Assembly: GCF_036850765.1 (NCBI RefSeq)
Contig: NC_089496.1
Coordinates: forward strand, 51,591,613-51,655,612
Source of the DNA: Saccopteryx bilineata
Taxonomy: Eukaryota; Chordata; Mammalia; Chiroptera; Emballonuridae
Reading direction: 5' to 3'
DNA length: 64,000 bases
Part shown: positions 23,964 through 36,092 of the stretch, one piece after another
Layout of the letters: every line of letters starts with the position of its first letter
How positions within the stretch are numbered: position 1 is the stretch's first letter
The notes under the pieces: generated by a model
Seen by the model: the letters and a program-made list of their open reading frames with translations, nothing else
Database searches by the model: none
Told to the model about the DNA's origin: nothing
Made by a program: the position numbers and the translations under genes

Positions 23964-25245
23964 ATGAGTTGAATTGAGCCAAACCGATGACCACTGCCGG
24001 GACGCAAAATCTCAACCGGTTGAGAAAGAGCTCCGGAGAATGGCATTCCTGCAGCTCACTCAGACGTTAGAATCCGAGGAGACGTGAGTGACGAGGGCTG
24101 CGTGAAACCCACGGGGGGCAGATGAGGGAGGTGGGAGAAAGCAAAGCAGGGACACGCCTGAGATTAGAGAAGGACGGTAACAGAGAGACTCATGTTTCTT
24201 CCACACGGTGGTGGTGGTGGGGGTTCCAGAGAGCTGAGCATCCACACTGACAGCACACAGAACAAGGTAACAGGGGGTTTTGTGGGTCCCTGTTCTGGTG
24301 CACTGAGGGGTGTCCCCTGAGGGGTCGAGGAGAACAGGGTTCCCCTGACATGGCCAGGGTACGTTGTCTTCATTGCAAAAAGACGACAGGCTCACTGAAG
24401 TTAAACACCGACCTTTGTCAAGGAAGCTACAGGCCCAGGACGTGACTGCTTGCCGTGACCTGCTTCTCGTGAGGGGTTTTTATAATCAGATCATCCTGTG
24501 CGGTTACCTTAAGTCTCTGAGTCTGGAAGGCTGCCTGCCAATCAGGCCTCCCCTGAGCTTGTCAGTGTCAGCATGCGGCCCCATTCTTTTGTCTACAGAA
24601 TTAAGAAATTCGGGCCGAGAGGCCTGAGAGGTGATAAACAAGGCCCCAGAGCCACCTCTGTCTCCCTGTGCACACACACACACCTCCAATCAGCACTCAG
24701 GATGCTCAGGCCGCCCCCCGAAACAACGCCAGCTTCTAGCACCAGCACCCGAGGTTCCAGAGCGTCCTCCGCCTGGTGCAGGTAGAGGGGAACGGCGGCG
24801 GGACAGGTGCAGAGAGCACAGGTCCCCGTCACGGGCGTGGCCGTGCACGCGGACCACGCCTCAGGGCGGGCTCGGCCTCCCTGTCGCTCTCAGTCACTGT
24901 TTCCACACACTCCACTCTGCCCAGACTCTAAGTCTCTAACCTTTCCATTCTGACACCAAACACAGTGTTTCTTTTGTTCCCGCTTAGCGCTTTATTTTTC
25001 ACAAATTGACTTTTCCCCGGTGCTGAAATGAATGTGTGGCGTTGAGGAGTAATTATTTCTTCTTGCAGGCAGTCTCAGCGCCATTGACAGGGACCTGCTA
25101 CATTCCGGGGAAGGAGTGGGCTTGTCATGACTCTCCTGTGTGTGTGTGTGGGTGTGTGTGGAGGCGCAGGCCCGAGTCCTTGAAGGTCACAAACAAATCA
25201 AAGCTATTTTTGTCCCTTTGCAGCTAAGTGGACTGTTCTTCCTTT
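23964..25245. other. Unique sequence, partly GC-rich
   Basis: No exon was recognised. A GC-rich patch at about 24690-24880 contains several CpG but is short. A (GT)n-like stretch lies at 25138-25160. Confidence 0.35.
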
Positions 25246-25257
25246 TAACTAGTTCCT

Positions 25258-25659
25258 TTTTTTTTTTTTTTTTTTTCATTTTTCTGAAGCTGGAAACAGG
25301 GAGAGACAGTCAGACAGACTCCCGCATGCGCCCGACCGGGATCCACCCGGCATGCCCACCAAGGGCGATGCTCTGCCCACCAGGGGGCGATGCTCTGCCC
25401 ATCCTGGGCGTCGCCATGTTGCGACCAGAGCCACTCTAGCGCCTGAGGCAGAGGCCACAGAGCCATCCCCAGCGCCCGGGCCATCTTTGCTCCAATGGAG
25501 CCTTGGCTGCGGGAGGGGAAGAGAGAGACAGAGAGGAAAGCACGGCGGAGGGGTGGAGAAGCAAATGGGCGCTTCTCCTGTGTGCCCTGGCCGGGAATCG
25601 AACCCGGGTCCTCCGCACGCTAGGCTGACGCTCTACCACTGAGCCAACCGGTCAGGGCC
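25258..25659 (-). mobile_element. Bat SINE family A, subfamily with internal duplication
   Basis: Antisense copy with a long T-run on the left. Perfect 12-bp duplication TAACTAGTTCCT occurs at 25246-25257 and 25660-25671. The tandem internal duplication is at 25355-25375 and 25376-25397. Confidence 0.96.
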
Positions 25660-25671
25660 TAACTAGTTCCT

Positions 25672-25859
25672 GCTTTGATTGCTCTAAGTTCTGGGTCAAT
25701 TTCATGATGACGTTCTCCATGAAATGACTTTTTTAGCCATTTAAAAAGAAGTCCGTGCCTCATTTCTCTTCAAAAAATTAAACTTCAAATGCATTCAGGA
25801 GCTGATGATGGTCGTATTGATTTTTTAAAACTAATAATTACAAACGCTCAGACAATAAA
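25672..25859. other. Unique sequence, nothing recognised
   Basis: Short AT-rich interval without a recognised feature. Confidence 0.35.
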
Positions 25860-25970
25860 TATGAACGGAGCGTTGTCTGCTCTCTGCCAGGCCCTGTTCT
25901 AGGCACTGACCATGCATCACGAACAAATAGAATTCCTTCCACCCTGATTGAAATGTAACACAATTTCACC
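25860..25970 (-). mobile_element. L2 3' relic, antisense
   Basis: The phrase 'gccaggccctgttctaggc' followed by 'acgaacaaatagaattcc' matches the reverse complement of the L2 3' end. Confidence 0.55.
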
Positions 25971-26182
25971 ATAGGATTGGCCAAGTGTGTATAATAGCAA
26001 TATTACCAAAATATAAATCTAGAGATCAAAATCTTCATATCCAATCTTTTGTACTTAGACTGATCTGACCAGGTTGGTCTATCTATTCTAATACTCTGGC
26101 CTCCCAGATGGGGTAAGGCACGAGAACATTTGTCTAGGTTATGGCTGGGAGGCACACTGGTCCCAGAGCCAGGGTTTGGGAC

Positions 26183-26220
<38 letters not shown>

Positions 26221-26815
26221 GATTTTTTCAGTCACAAAATGTTGTGTTGGTTCCGCCAGATCGGATTTTCGCTCTACAAATATAGAGCCCAGCCGATAAA
26301 TCCATGCCACTGGCTGCCCAGCACGCTGTGGTAGGAGGTGGGCGGGCTGTCTGGGGGCTCCCTGTTATCTGGGCCCCACGGCTGTCTCGGTAGGAAGCCA
26401 GGTGAGGCCGGGTCAGAGACAGCTAGCGAGCGAGATGCCACAACAAGCCAGCAGGGACTCGTTCCGAGAGCCAGGTTTTCAAAAGCGTGTTTCTTCTGCA
26501 AACAGGTGAAATTCCATTACTCTCTGAAACCCCATAGTCTGAAAGCTATGTGATGAAAAATCTCACTTCATTTCCACCTAAGGCAGCACACGTTTTTTTT
26601 TTTTTTTGTCCTTTTAAACAGCCAGCAAATCTTATTTGTGTGTGTTGGAAAGATTAGGGAGAATCATGTTTTTCCAGCAAGGTGTTATGACATTTAAAAA
26701 AAAAAAAATTAGCAGCTGGTTGAAAGTGCCTAGAAAGATCTCTTACCCTCATGGTTGGAAGGGAGAGTCTTGCCTGACCTTGAACCAAGGTCAAGAGTGA
26801 TGGCAGGGTGGGGAC
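25971..26815. other. Unique sequence with a (GT)n microsatellite
   Basis: (GT)n at 26185-26218 spans about 17 repeats. Short T and A runs occur at about 26593 and 26695. No gene was recognised. Confidence 0.45.
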
Positions 26816-26892
26816 TCGTCAGCTGAAGCATGGCAGATCCTTGCCCAGTGCCAGGCACAGAGTGGATGTTTGTTGAATGACGAACAATGATG
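26816..26892 (+). mobile_element. L2 or MIR 3' end fragment
   Basis: The phrases 'cagtgccaggcacagagtgg' and 'tgtttgttgaatgacg' follow the shared 3' end of L2 and MIR. Confidence 0.6.
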
Positions 26893-27029
26893 ACTTGTCC
26901 TTGTACGTATGCATAAGGCCTCCAGGAGACTGCTTTGTGTGAAGCGGGACTTCTGTGCAGAGCTGACATTTCCTTCCTAAGTGAAGTCGGGCCCTTAACT
27001 CGACCTATTTTTCTCGCCAAACGCCTTGT

Positions 27030-27185
27030 TTAGGTTTTGGGTGTCATATCGAAGATCCGTTGCCCAATCCAAGGTCACAGAGATTTGTGCCTATGTCTTT
27101 TCACACAGAGTTTTATAGTTGGGGGCTCTTACATTTAAGCCTTTGATCCACCGGAAGTCAATTTTTATATATGATTCCTATTTTT
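27030..27185 (-). mobile_element. Old L1 fragment, antisense
   Basis: The plus strand has 'gttgcccaatccaaggtcac', 'agagttttatagttggg', 'cttacatttaagcctttgat' and 'gtcaatttttatatatg', in the order of the reverse complement of L1 ORF2. Confidence 0.8.
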
Positions 27186-27558
27186 ATTATTTCTTTTTTT
27201 TTTTTTCAGTTTTAGGTCTTCAGAGAAGCAAGCATCAAATTTGTTTAAGGCAAATTGGCTAAATAAACATGTGGAAAAATTAATAAACTGGTTATCAGTG
27301 GGTTGAAGGGGAACAGTTTCGGCAATGGGGCTAGTTGGTGTTGAGTGTGTAGGACACATCACGTGATCCACATACACATCTACAGCTTCCTGGATAAAAC
27401 TGTGGTCCGGCAGTCTTCAGAATTCCGTCTCCGCTTCCCGTTTGCAAAGGAACGGCCCCTTCCGTTTTACGCATGACTGTGCATACCTGGTTTCTATTCT
27501 TGCGGCGCAAGCTGTTTCAAACAACGCCGCTTATGGAACCCAGCTTCTGTTCCTCATT
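27186..27558. other. Unique sequence, nothing recognised
   Basis: A T-run at about 27195 may still belong to the L1 relic. No gene was recognised. Confidence 0.35.
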
Positions 27559-27593
27559 AAAAACAACCTGCTGTCTCCACAGGTATGCTGTCA

Positions 27594-27635
<42 letters not shown>

Positions 27636-27665
27636 CAGCCTGCTGTCTCCACAGGTATGCTGTCA

Positions 27666-27703
<38 letters not shown>

Positions 27704-27750
27704 CAGCCTGCTGTCTCCACAGGTATGCTGTCAGACACACACACACACAG
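27559..27750 (+). repeat. Three tandem units, each ending in a (CA)n microsatellite
   Basis: Units of 72, 68 and 52 bases start at 27559, 27631 and 27699. Each has AAAAACA, a near-identical 27-base block containing CTGTCTCCACAGGTATGC, and then an (AC)n tract of decreasing length. All three frames stay open through it, giving false 67-172 residue frames rich in Thr-His. Confidence 0.95.
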
Positions 27751-28690
27751 TTCTGCCTCTTCCCGTGTATTCGTGTTTGCTGGCCTAGACATCCCTGCAA
27801 TTCAGCTCACCACTCACCGTTCACGCCACACTCACCTCCGAAGTTTCTCAGGTATTTCTGCAGGCACGTTGCCGCACGAGGGCAATCCGGATGACAGGGG
27901 GGTAAAGGTCACGGTGGAAAATGAAGGGCAAGATAACACAAGAGCGTGTTTAGCTATTCCTGTGTGTTTTTGCGCAGGAATGGAAGATTGAGCCACGGAG
28001 CAAACACAATGCATAATTATCGCATCCGAATGCCGCACACAGACACCGCATTCACTCTGCGCACCGGGCGTGATCGGGTTTATGAAAAAAACAAAAACAA
28101 AACGCACGTTTTGCATTTTTCCAACAAAGTAAGGCGAGTGGGGGTGGGAGGGCACTGGCATTCTGCTGATAGTTCCAGAATGCTAATGCCTGCCCCAGGC
28201 CGGGGGCTGGCTGTCCCTCCGGCCTCCACTGCTGTTCTGTCCGTAGCAGAGTGAGGGTGGCCCCTCTGTCTTTAGATGCCTCTCATGGCGTCAGCCCAAC
28301 AGGTACCTTCTGATCAATCAACAAGTCGTTCTTCTGCACCTCTACGGAAGAAAACGGTGCCCAAGTGCTCAGTGAGAACCCACCAGCAATACCGAAGCCT
28401 CACTCCCGGAGCAATCACTCGGAGGACGATGAAGCATCAGATTATGCGATCCTGAGTGTAAGGGCCCAGGAATTACAGGGACGGGAGATCAGCGAGCCTC
28501 GGAGGTGGCGGTGCGTGGGTGTGGAGAGACTTTCATGGAGAATGTGGGCTGGGTAGGTTCTGGAGAATGCGATCAATTTCTTAAAGTAAAAAAAAAGGGG
28601 GGGAGAATAAAACCCAGAGAGGGCACATAGCACGTGCGAGGGAAGAAGGATAGAAACGAAGCCTTCCCGTGGACGCCAGCCATTGGCCGG
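27751..28690. other. Unique sequence, nothing recognised
   Basis: No gene or repeat was recognised. Base composition is mixed. Confidence 0.35.
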
Positions 28691-28910
28691 GGGCCTTGTC
28701 CTATGATCTCAGGGTATTTAAGAGTTCTGAGAGAGGGTGCAGTTCCCCCGCGGAGGGGTTTAAGGACTTGCGCCCGGCCGCCTCACTTCTAAGCAGCCGC
28801 GTAGTGCAGGCGTCTTCTCCCCAGGAACGCACTCCGGGGCCCCGCCCCGCGGGCACCGAGGCCGGAGCGGGGGTCCACGCTCTCTGCCGCAGCCCCAGGT
28901 ACTCCCTACT
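28691..28910. promoter_or_regulatory. Short CpG-rich patch
   Basis: About 200 bases are rich in CpG, with CCCCGCCCCGCGGGC at about 28838-28852. They end near a splice-donor-like CCCCAG|GTACTC at about 28897. The patch is too short to be a typical island. It could be a minor promoter or a GC-rich unique stretch. Confidence 0.3.
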
Positions 28911-30395
28911 GCCCCTCCTCTGACCCACCAGCCAGCACAGGGATTGAGAATCGCTTGTTGCAGAGCAGTAGGTCCCCAACTCGCTGATCCTTAGAATCAA
29001 CTCAGATATTAAAAAAAAAAAGACCTATTTTTGGATACCACTGCAGGCACAGTGAAACCAAACATCCAGAGATGATACATTTATATTATTTACAACTGTC
29101 CTGCACTACCTCACAAATAACCCTGGATAAAGTCAGCATCGATAAACGTCTGTCAAATGCATACATCAGTACAGTAATACGTTAGCCAAGTCAGTGTTGT
29201 ACCAATTAATTCAATGATTGTGAGCGCCTGGTTGCCTTGGTTTATTTTTATTTTTTTGTATTATATCCTGGCTGTCCTTTTGTGGAAAGACCTGTTTCTG
29301 AGTGATGAAGATAAAAATTGATTATTTCCAAATTATTATTTTTTTAAATTATTTGTGATCTCTGTGAACCCCAAATGCATTTGGCTGGGACTTACAGCAA
29401 TGCAGACACATGTCTCCCGGCCCTGGGAGACCTGGGTACACACACCCACTAGCTATCTTTCCGTCCTCATCGAAACCAGTGGGCCTTGACCCAGAGTTCC
29501 TCTCTACCCAGAGTTCAACATCAGTCCTTTGCACCCCCATTATAATTGCTGCCGGTAGGTTATGGAGGGTGAGTGACAGACCCTCGCTGACCTTCCTAGA
29601 CTTGCCCCGATCAACCTTGGTGGCTGAGTCGTGTGACACGGCGGAGGCTGAACGCAGGCAAGTAAACTCCCTTCGTCTTTCTTAGTTCCGTTTGGAATCC
29701 GCATCATGTCAAGCACTGTAGCACTGTTTCGGACCGGGTTGTGTTCCTCGGGATGATCTGAGCATTGCTGGCTCTGGTTCCAAATCGAAGTGCTCAATGG
29801 CGTGGTCCTCTGGTGTCCCCGTCACGCTCTTTCCGTGCCCATCTCCTGGAGCATGCCGCCAAGGCTGCCGCACGGCACCGCCCAGGTCTCATACCGACCG
29901 GTGATTGGAGAGGGGTGACAGCACGACCGGAAGGACCGGAGATCTCCAAGGTGAAGGGGGCGCTGCATTCACAGGCGTGCGTCACCCGTGCGACAGAAAC
30001 GGGGGTCGTCTCACGGAGATTCACCGCCCCGTCTATCCAACAGATCGGAGATGATATCTGGGCCTGATTCATTTTCCTCTTCTCCACTTAGTATTCCATT
30101 ATGACGAAATGTCACTTTGCCTGTGAACTGTCAAGTTTTAGTTTGCCTTCCTGTCAAGTTCTATTTGGTTCTGCTTTTAAGTCAGGAGCATTTGCGGCTG
30201 AACACGCCAGTCTGTGCCAAAGGAATTTTCCAGCTGCAGTGTTTGTTAGTTCTGTAAACAGTCCACATTTTTTAAGGTAGTTTGGGAACATTCATATACA
30301 TATATATGTATGTATATTTGAGCAAAGGACACACATTTACAATTTGACTCAGGTCTGATAGGAGCCCCCCTTCTCATATACGCTGAACTTTAAAA
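28911..30395. other. Unique sequence, nothing recognised
   Basis: About 1.5 kb without a recognised gene. An A-run lies at about 29010 and a (TA)n-like patch at about 30295-30315. Confidence 0.35.
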
Positions 30396-30406
30396 CTTGC
30401 TTTTAG

Positions 30407-30776
30407 GCCCTGGCCGGTTGACTCAGCGGTAGAGCGTCAGCCTGACGTGCAGGATTCCCGGGTTCGTTTCCGGCCAGGGCACACAGGAGAGGCACCCATT
30501 TGCTTCTCCACCCCTCCCCCTCTCCTTCCTCTCTGTCTCTCTCTTCCCCTCCCGCAGCTGAGGCTCCATTGGAGCAAAGATGGCATGGGCGCTGGGGATG
30601 GCTCCTTGGCCTCTGCCTCAGGCGCTAGAATGGCTCTGGACGCAGAGCATCGCCCCCTGGTGGGCATGCTGGGTGGATCTCGGTCGGGCGCATGCGGGAG
30701 TCTGTCTGACTGCCTCCCCGTTTCCAGCTTCCGAAAAATGAAAATAAATAAATAAATAAATAAACTAAAAAAAAAC
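30407..30776 (+). mobile_element. Bat SINE family A, sense, with an internal deletion
   Basis: The head CCCTGGCCGGTTGACTCAG and the family body are present, but about 30 bases are missing after 'gaatggctctgg' relative to the other copies. Duplication CTTGCTTTTAG occurs at 30396-30406 and 30777-30787. Confidence 0.94.
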
Positions 30777-30787
30777 CTTGCTTTTAG

Positions 30788-33700
30788 AACTGATTTGGTT
30801 GGTAGAAAACGGGCAAATACTCTCTGCCATCCCTAGGTCAGCAGTCACCAGGCTGGAGAGCAAACCGAAGCCAGAGGGAAAGAGTTGCTTATGAGCTCTG
30901 ACCCCCATGGGCAGCTTCGGTTTTGCCACGTTATCCTAGTCTGTGCCTCCCTTTCCCAACCCCCTTTCCTTACTGTCCATCCTTCAGAACCGTGGCCCAA
31001 ACTCCCAGCTGCTTCTCCGGCCTGTGAAACGCCCGCCCGCCTGCTGGGAGCTCCCACAGCCGCCCTCCCCTCCCTTCCACTTCTTCCTAAACGGAAACTC
31101 CAACGTCAGCTCTCTCCAGGCGGCTGGGTGACGGCAGGCTGGGACCAGGAGCTGTCCTCGCCCTTCGTCTCCGATCCGCGACCAAATGGAAACAGGGACT
31201 GGACCCAGACGAGAAACAGTGTCTGTAGAAAAACTGCCCCAGGAGCTCCGGTTAACTGATGCATCCGGCTCACGCTTACAAGGTCAGGATGACCGGGCGG
31301 AGTCAGCGTTCTGTCTGTCATCTGCTTGACTGCTCTGACCTTGAGAAGCCATCAGGCATGTGGTGCACTTGAACTGCTTTTGGAGAAAGCGAACGGTTCT
31401 CATTCACATCCAGTTGTCAACCATTTTGTCGCGAGACAATATGAGTCACGCTCACCCCCAAGGGCATCAGCACATTTGGTAAAAGTGTAGTAAGTTCACG
31501 GACTTGACTCCTTTTCAGGGGAAGGGGCTTTGCTCTGATGAGGGTTGACTTTGCTAAATCCATCATGGCTGGAATTCCTGCCTTCCCCGCGGTTCTGGAT
31601 GTGGGGCTCAGACCGCCCGTCAGACTGTCACAATGGCCACTGTCAGCTTGCAGTGAGGACAATGGATAAGGACCAGTGACCCACGGCGAGTCCCACACTG
31701 ACCTGCACGGGGTTCGGTGCTGGTCCCGTTCGGACTTCCTTCCATGTCGGCCAGTTTACCCCGAAGACGGTTCCTTACGATCTCACAACCACACTGGAAG
31801 CTGTAGCATCACTTACGAATAAAGGCTAATGCATTCGGAGCAATGGGCAAGGAAAATCCGCAGCAGGTATGTGAAAACAGCCTACATTTCTAGTTAATTT
31901 ACAGGAGAACGGGAGTCCTTTTGATGGAGCGGCTTTCAGTCAACTTCTCCCTAAAAAGTGAGAGGCTGGGCTTAGAGAGCATGGTGCTCGGTCATCACCA
32001 GTGCCCGGGGGTAAGCGCTAACACAGACGGGAAGGAAAGAGGGAGGACATGCAACCAGCTGAAGGAAGAGGAAGAAGCCGAAAGGAACTTCATCTCAAAA
32101 CATAGGTCCCGTGCGGACAAATGGGCCCACCTGTGATTGCTCTATGAGCGTGATCTTACACGTCCATCATCCCTTTAATAGAGGGTGTGAGACCTTTGGA
32201 GAAAGAAGGCAAGTAAGGTGACAAAGGAGGGACAATGACTTTTCCTGGTGACCCCAGCCAGCCAAGGTGAAACGCAGTAACTTGACAGATGAGTTCAAGT
32301 GTCCGGAGGCTGGGAGCCGGCCCTGACTCAGTCACACAGACATCCTCTTCAGTGGCAATTTGCAAAGGTGGCTTTTTGTCTGAGGCCCCACTCTCTTGAT
32401 AAACAGTCGAGCTGATGAAAACTGCCTGGCAAGAAACCCGCAGTAATTGAATAGTTCGCCAGGCCGGCTGGCATCCAGGGCGAGAGTCCCAGACGCCTGC
32501 TTGGTGGGGCTAGGGGGCGGCTCACCCCGGGCTGGGGTGCCCCCTTGCTCTCAGAGCTGGAGGCTGCGTCCCACCCACCCCCACTTTACCAGCATGAGAG
32601 AGGGAGCCCTGGGGGGCTCCCGTGCATAGAACAGACTGCGGGGCCACCTGGATTTTTCATTTCCGCCTTAACAGAATGGGTTTCCTGCATGAATCACTTT
32701 TATTGTGCTTTTATCCTGGGCTACTTGGCCGTGTTCTAAATGACCTTCAGAGGCATGAGATCAATCTTCTGCCCCCACCCCTTTGACTCACCAATTCTAC
32801 AAACCAGAAAAACAAAAAACAAAAAAACCAACCTTAGGTTTATTTAGCAATCTATTCCCAGAGACACCAACAGGGCTTTGGGTAGGTTGACCGCAGAGGA
32901 CAAACGGGCAGTTTTGGGCGGTCTGCGAAGCGGCCCCGCGTGAGGATTTCTTTGTATTCCCTGCCCCCGCCGTGTGTCCTCCCAGAGTCTGTGAGTGGAT
33001 CTCCGTCCAGCTCCGAATCTGTGCCGTGGGCTCCGTCTTTTCAAAGAGGCAAAGTTTTTTCCTAATACCAGCTTGGACGGGCTCTCCTCCGATCCCTGCC
33101 TGGGGACAGGCTTCCTTTATATGTGCCGGCATTTCGGGGCAGGTTAGGCTGAAGCAAGTTCCAGGAACGTCTAGGATCAGCCTCCTTAACTAGGTGAAGC
33201 CGTGGAGTCCTGTGTTTTCCTCCTCCTCTCCTCCTAAGACAACAGGAAGGGGGAAAAAAAAAGGAGAAAAGATTGCGCTTCAGGCAGGCGCCTTCAAGCA
33301 CAAATCTTCCCACATTCTTTTCATTACCCACCAGCCGTCCCTCAAATCGGCTCTATTCCCAGACCTGGTCCTCGTGGCGCAAGGCGGTGTTGCAAAGAGG
33401 AGGTTTCCTGGACAGCCATGCGAACAGTCCCCCCCGATGCCAAGCGACGTGCCTGCTGCCGGGCCTCTGCTCCGGACTGGCCTTGCTCGCCGGCACAAGG
33501 TTACTTTGCGTTTCTGCCTCGTGCGCGTTCTCTACCCGGAGCCCCGCATGCCTACTGTCCGCGCGCGTGCGCAGACTTGGCGCCGACACATGTAAGTTAA
33601 GACGCAGAGGCACCGGCCAGGTGCAGAGCGTGGTTAGTTCCTTCCGCGGAGGGACCGTGTCTCTGCGACCGTCCTCCTGTCACCTGGTGAGTTTGTCCTG

Positions 33701-33985
33701 TCCAGGGGAATCGATAACCCCCAGAGGCAGTTGGGATGCTCTCTCATTAAACAGAGTTTCATTTTTAATGAGGCTTTTCAGAAGCAGCCTGGCGCTTGGC
33801 AGGATTCCCGGAGAAGGACACCCTGAGGCTGGGTGAGGCACCTGCTCGTTGTCCCTTGTCTGATGTCAGGTTGGGCCCATCTCACACACGCCAGCGCCTC
33901 CCCGGACTGATGGTCAGTTCCCCAGAAGGAACCTCCACTGGCTGAGAGCTATCAGCGACAAAAATCAGAAGTTCATTTCCCTGCC
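30788..33985. other. Unique sequence, no recognised element
   Basis: This is one of the longest stretches without a recognised transposon (about 3.2 kb). Moderately CpG-containing DNA occurs at about 33380-33690, and the 133- and 187-residue frames there have no family resemblance. No exon could be supported. Confidence 0.35.
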
Positions 33986-34160
33986 ATGATGGAAATTTGG
34001 CAATAGTTGAAAATGTCTTTCTGTTCTGAAATAATTAAAAACTCAAGAGAAGCTGAACAAACAGTACAGAGAGGTCCCGTGTTCCCATCGCTCAGCCTTC
34101 CCCAATGATGCCACCTTCTGTAATAGTGTTGCAACCAGGAAATTGGCAAGTTTTCATGGC
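33986..34160 (-). mobile_element. Old L1 3' UTR fragment, antisense
   Basis: The plus strand has 'acagtacagagaggtcccg', 'ccttccccaatgatgccacc' and 'gttgcaaccaggaaattgg', the reverse complement of an old L1 3' UTR. Confidence 0.65.
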
Positions 34161-34584
34161 AAGGGGGAAGAGACATCAAAAAGCCTCCACCGTACATTTT
34201 CTATTTGGAGTCCCGGCCCACTATCTGCTTAGAGAACGGCTCTGCATTAGTCACTCAGGGGACACTCTATGACTCACACACAAAATGAATCCCACTGAAA
34301 GCCATTCTGAATCACCTTGAACTCTTGACTCACACACAAGATGATATAATATTCAAGAAGGAGGGATTTCAGAAATAAGGGATCTTCAAATAATCTTAGT
34401 TACCCTTAAAAATAGATATTCTTTGCTAATGGGGTCACTCCTGGCATCTTTTCGTGCGATGCAAGTCCCCAGATATCTTGAACACTGATGTTGACTGACT
34501 GAAGCTTAGAAAGAATGGAGGGGCCAGTCTTGTTAATAATCACGTACCTAGGATGTGGTTGACATTTATTTATTACCTAGAAGT
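34161..34584. other. Unique sequence, nothing recognised
   Basis: A phrase containing GACTCACACACAA occurs twice (about 34272 and 34329), a weak local duplication. Nothing else was seen. Confidence 0.35.
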
Positions 34585-34800
34585 TCAGAGCTTGGACCCT
34601 CAACTCAGACAGATCAGGCTGAAGTCCCAGCCTTGCTTCTTACCAAAAGGCTGACTTGACAAATGACTACTGGACTGCTCTAAATCTCCATTTTCTTCTG
34701 CATAAAACAAGAATGACATAGCACCCGATAAATCAGCGCAATTGATTGGAAACTCTCAGGCATACAGTAGGTTCTCAATGCATTTTAGCTATCCTGAATA
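34585..34800 (+). mobile_element. MIR SINE, sense, nearly full length
   Basis: The segment follows MIR from 'agagcttggaccctcaac' through 'gtcccagccttgcttcttac', 'tctaaatctccattttcttc' and 'aggcatacagtaggttctc', in order. Confidence 0.85.
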
Positions 34801-35984
34801 ATTCTCTCTGAGTAAGGTATTCTGGGAAACCATTTTTATTCCATTCAGTTTCTTGGACTTGTTTTCGATGTTGGTCCAGATAATTTGTGAAATGTCTTCT
34901 AGTCTTCTGGTATGGAAAGTAGCTGGCCGAGACTCACTACTCTTTTTATATTGGGAAAACAGTTCTCCTCTCCACTGCGGTTATTGTTTTAAAACAGTAA
35001 TTGCTCGATATCCCGTAATGCATTATAAAGCAACACATAGCTTCCAGATTATTCACTGTTTGTTGATAAGTTACTTGCATCATAAAAATAGTCTACAATT
35101 GGGTCAAAAACACTTGCAGGACTTTAAAGTCTTGAGGTTATGCAACCTAAATGCATGTCATGAGTTTTAAGTTCATGTATCTAGAGCCACGGTTACCTGG
35201 GCATTCATTTCTTCAGAAATGGAACAGAGGCCATTGGACCTGCTTATAAAAATTAGTCAAACATCAAGGAACATTCATTGCTTTTGAAAAAAAAAAAAAG
35301 TCATTTGTTATGAAACGAAGTTGTTACCATGATTGCCTGGGCCTTATTTACAACTGTAGGTTTTCTCATCCTGGTAGTTAAAGACTGGTTTAGTAACCAA
35401 TAGCAAATTTACCCTTTCCAACATCCACCCCACCTTAGCTGATACTTAATAAGGAACTAAAAATTGCATATAAATAATTTAGCTTCGACTTTCGAGTGGG
35501 TGGAGATGCTTTGCCTGCCTCCCCCAAATTGGTTACTGCTTGTTTTGAAACAGTATTATACTCCCAATTATGTTGGCGCAAATTAGTAGAATGAAAGGAA
35601 AAAGTGGTTTAATCTCAAAGCTTTTATGTGAAGAATTATTGGCAAATAGCTTTAGCAACATGAAAGGAGCCCTAATTGAGGCATTAAGAGGTTTTGTTGC
35701 CAGACAGTACGATCCTTTGTAAACAAAGACTACTCTCCGGTGATCAAGCACAGAAGGCTGCTAGCTCTGACTGGAAATAATTTCTTTTAGGGCTGAACCC
35801 GTTCAAAAGTAGCACCTAATTAGTAACTCGGGTCTTTCGGCTTCCTATCCTGTGAAGCAGCTCAAGCCAATCGCCAGGGCCAGGAAGGAGAAACCCGTGT
35901 TCATGGCACCAAGCAGGAAGCCCAGGACCACAAGCCAGTCTTCTGTGTCAAATTGTCATTAGCAATGTGTATCCGTACTATTTC
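34801..35984. other. AT-rich unique DNA, possible conserved non-coding element
   Basis: No transposon or exon was seen. Positions about 35520-35870 are dense in homeodomain-type ATTA cores and contain a forkhead-like TTTGTAAACAAAG, as in many conserved enhancers. This is inference from composition only. Confidence 0.3.
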
Positions 35985-36056
35985 TTTCTTTTTAATTGAA
36001 TTTATTGGGGTAAACTTATAAACAAAATTATGCAGGTTTCAGAACTGAGCAAAATA

Positions 36057-36057
<1 letters not shown>
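35985..36057 (-). mobile_element. L1 3' end, antisense, short
   Basis: The text 'ttaattgaatttattggggt', 'aaaattatgcaggtttcag' is the reverse complement of the end of an L1 and its A-tail. It is cut by the (CA)n tract that follows. Confidence 0.75.

Positions 36058-36092
<35 letters not shown>
36058..36092. repeat. (CA)n microsatellite
   Basis: About 17 CA repeats, pure. Confidence 0.97.

Noticed and set aside
27559..27750. Possible CRISPR-like array (regularly spaced repeats)
   Set aside because: Only three units, the spacers are CA microsatellites, and the genome is mammalian.
27473..27991. A 172-residue frame with Thr-His repeats
   Set aside because: It is generated by (CA)n tracts inside a tandem repeat.
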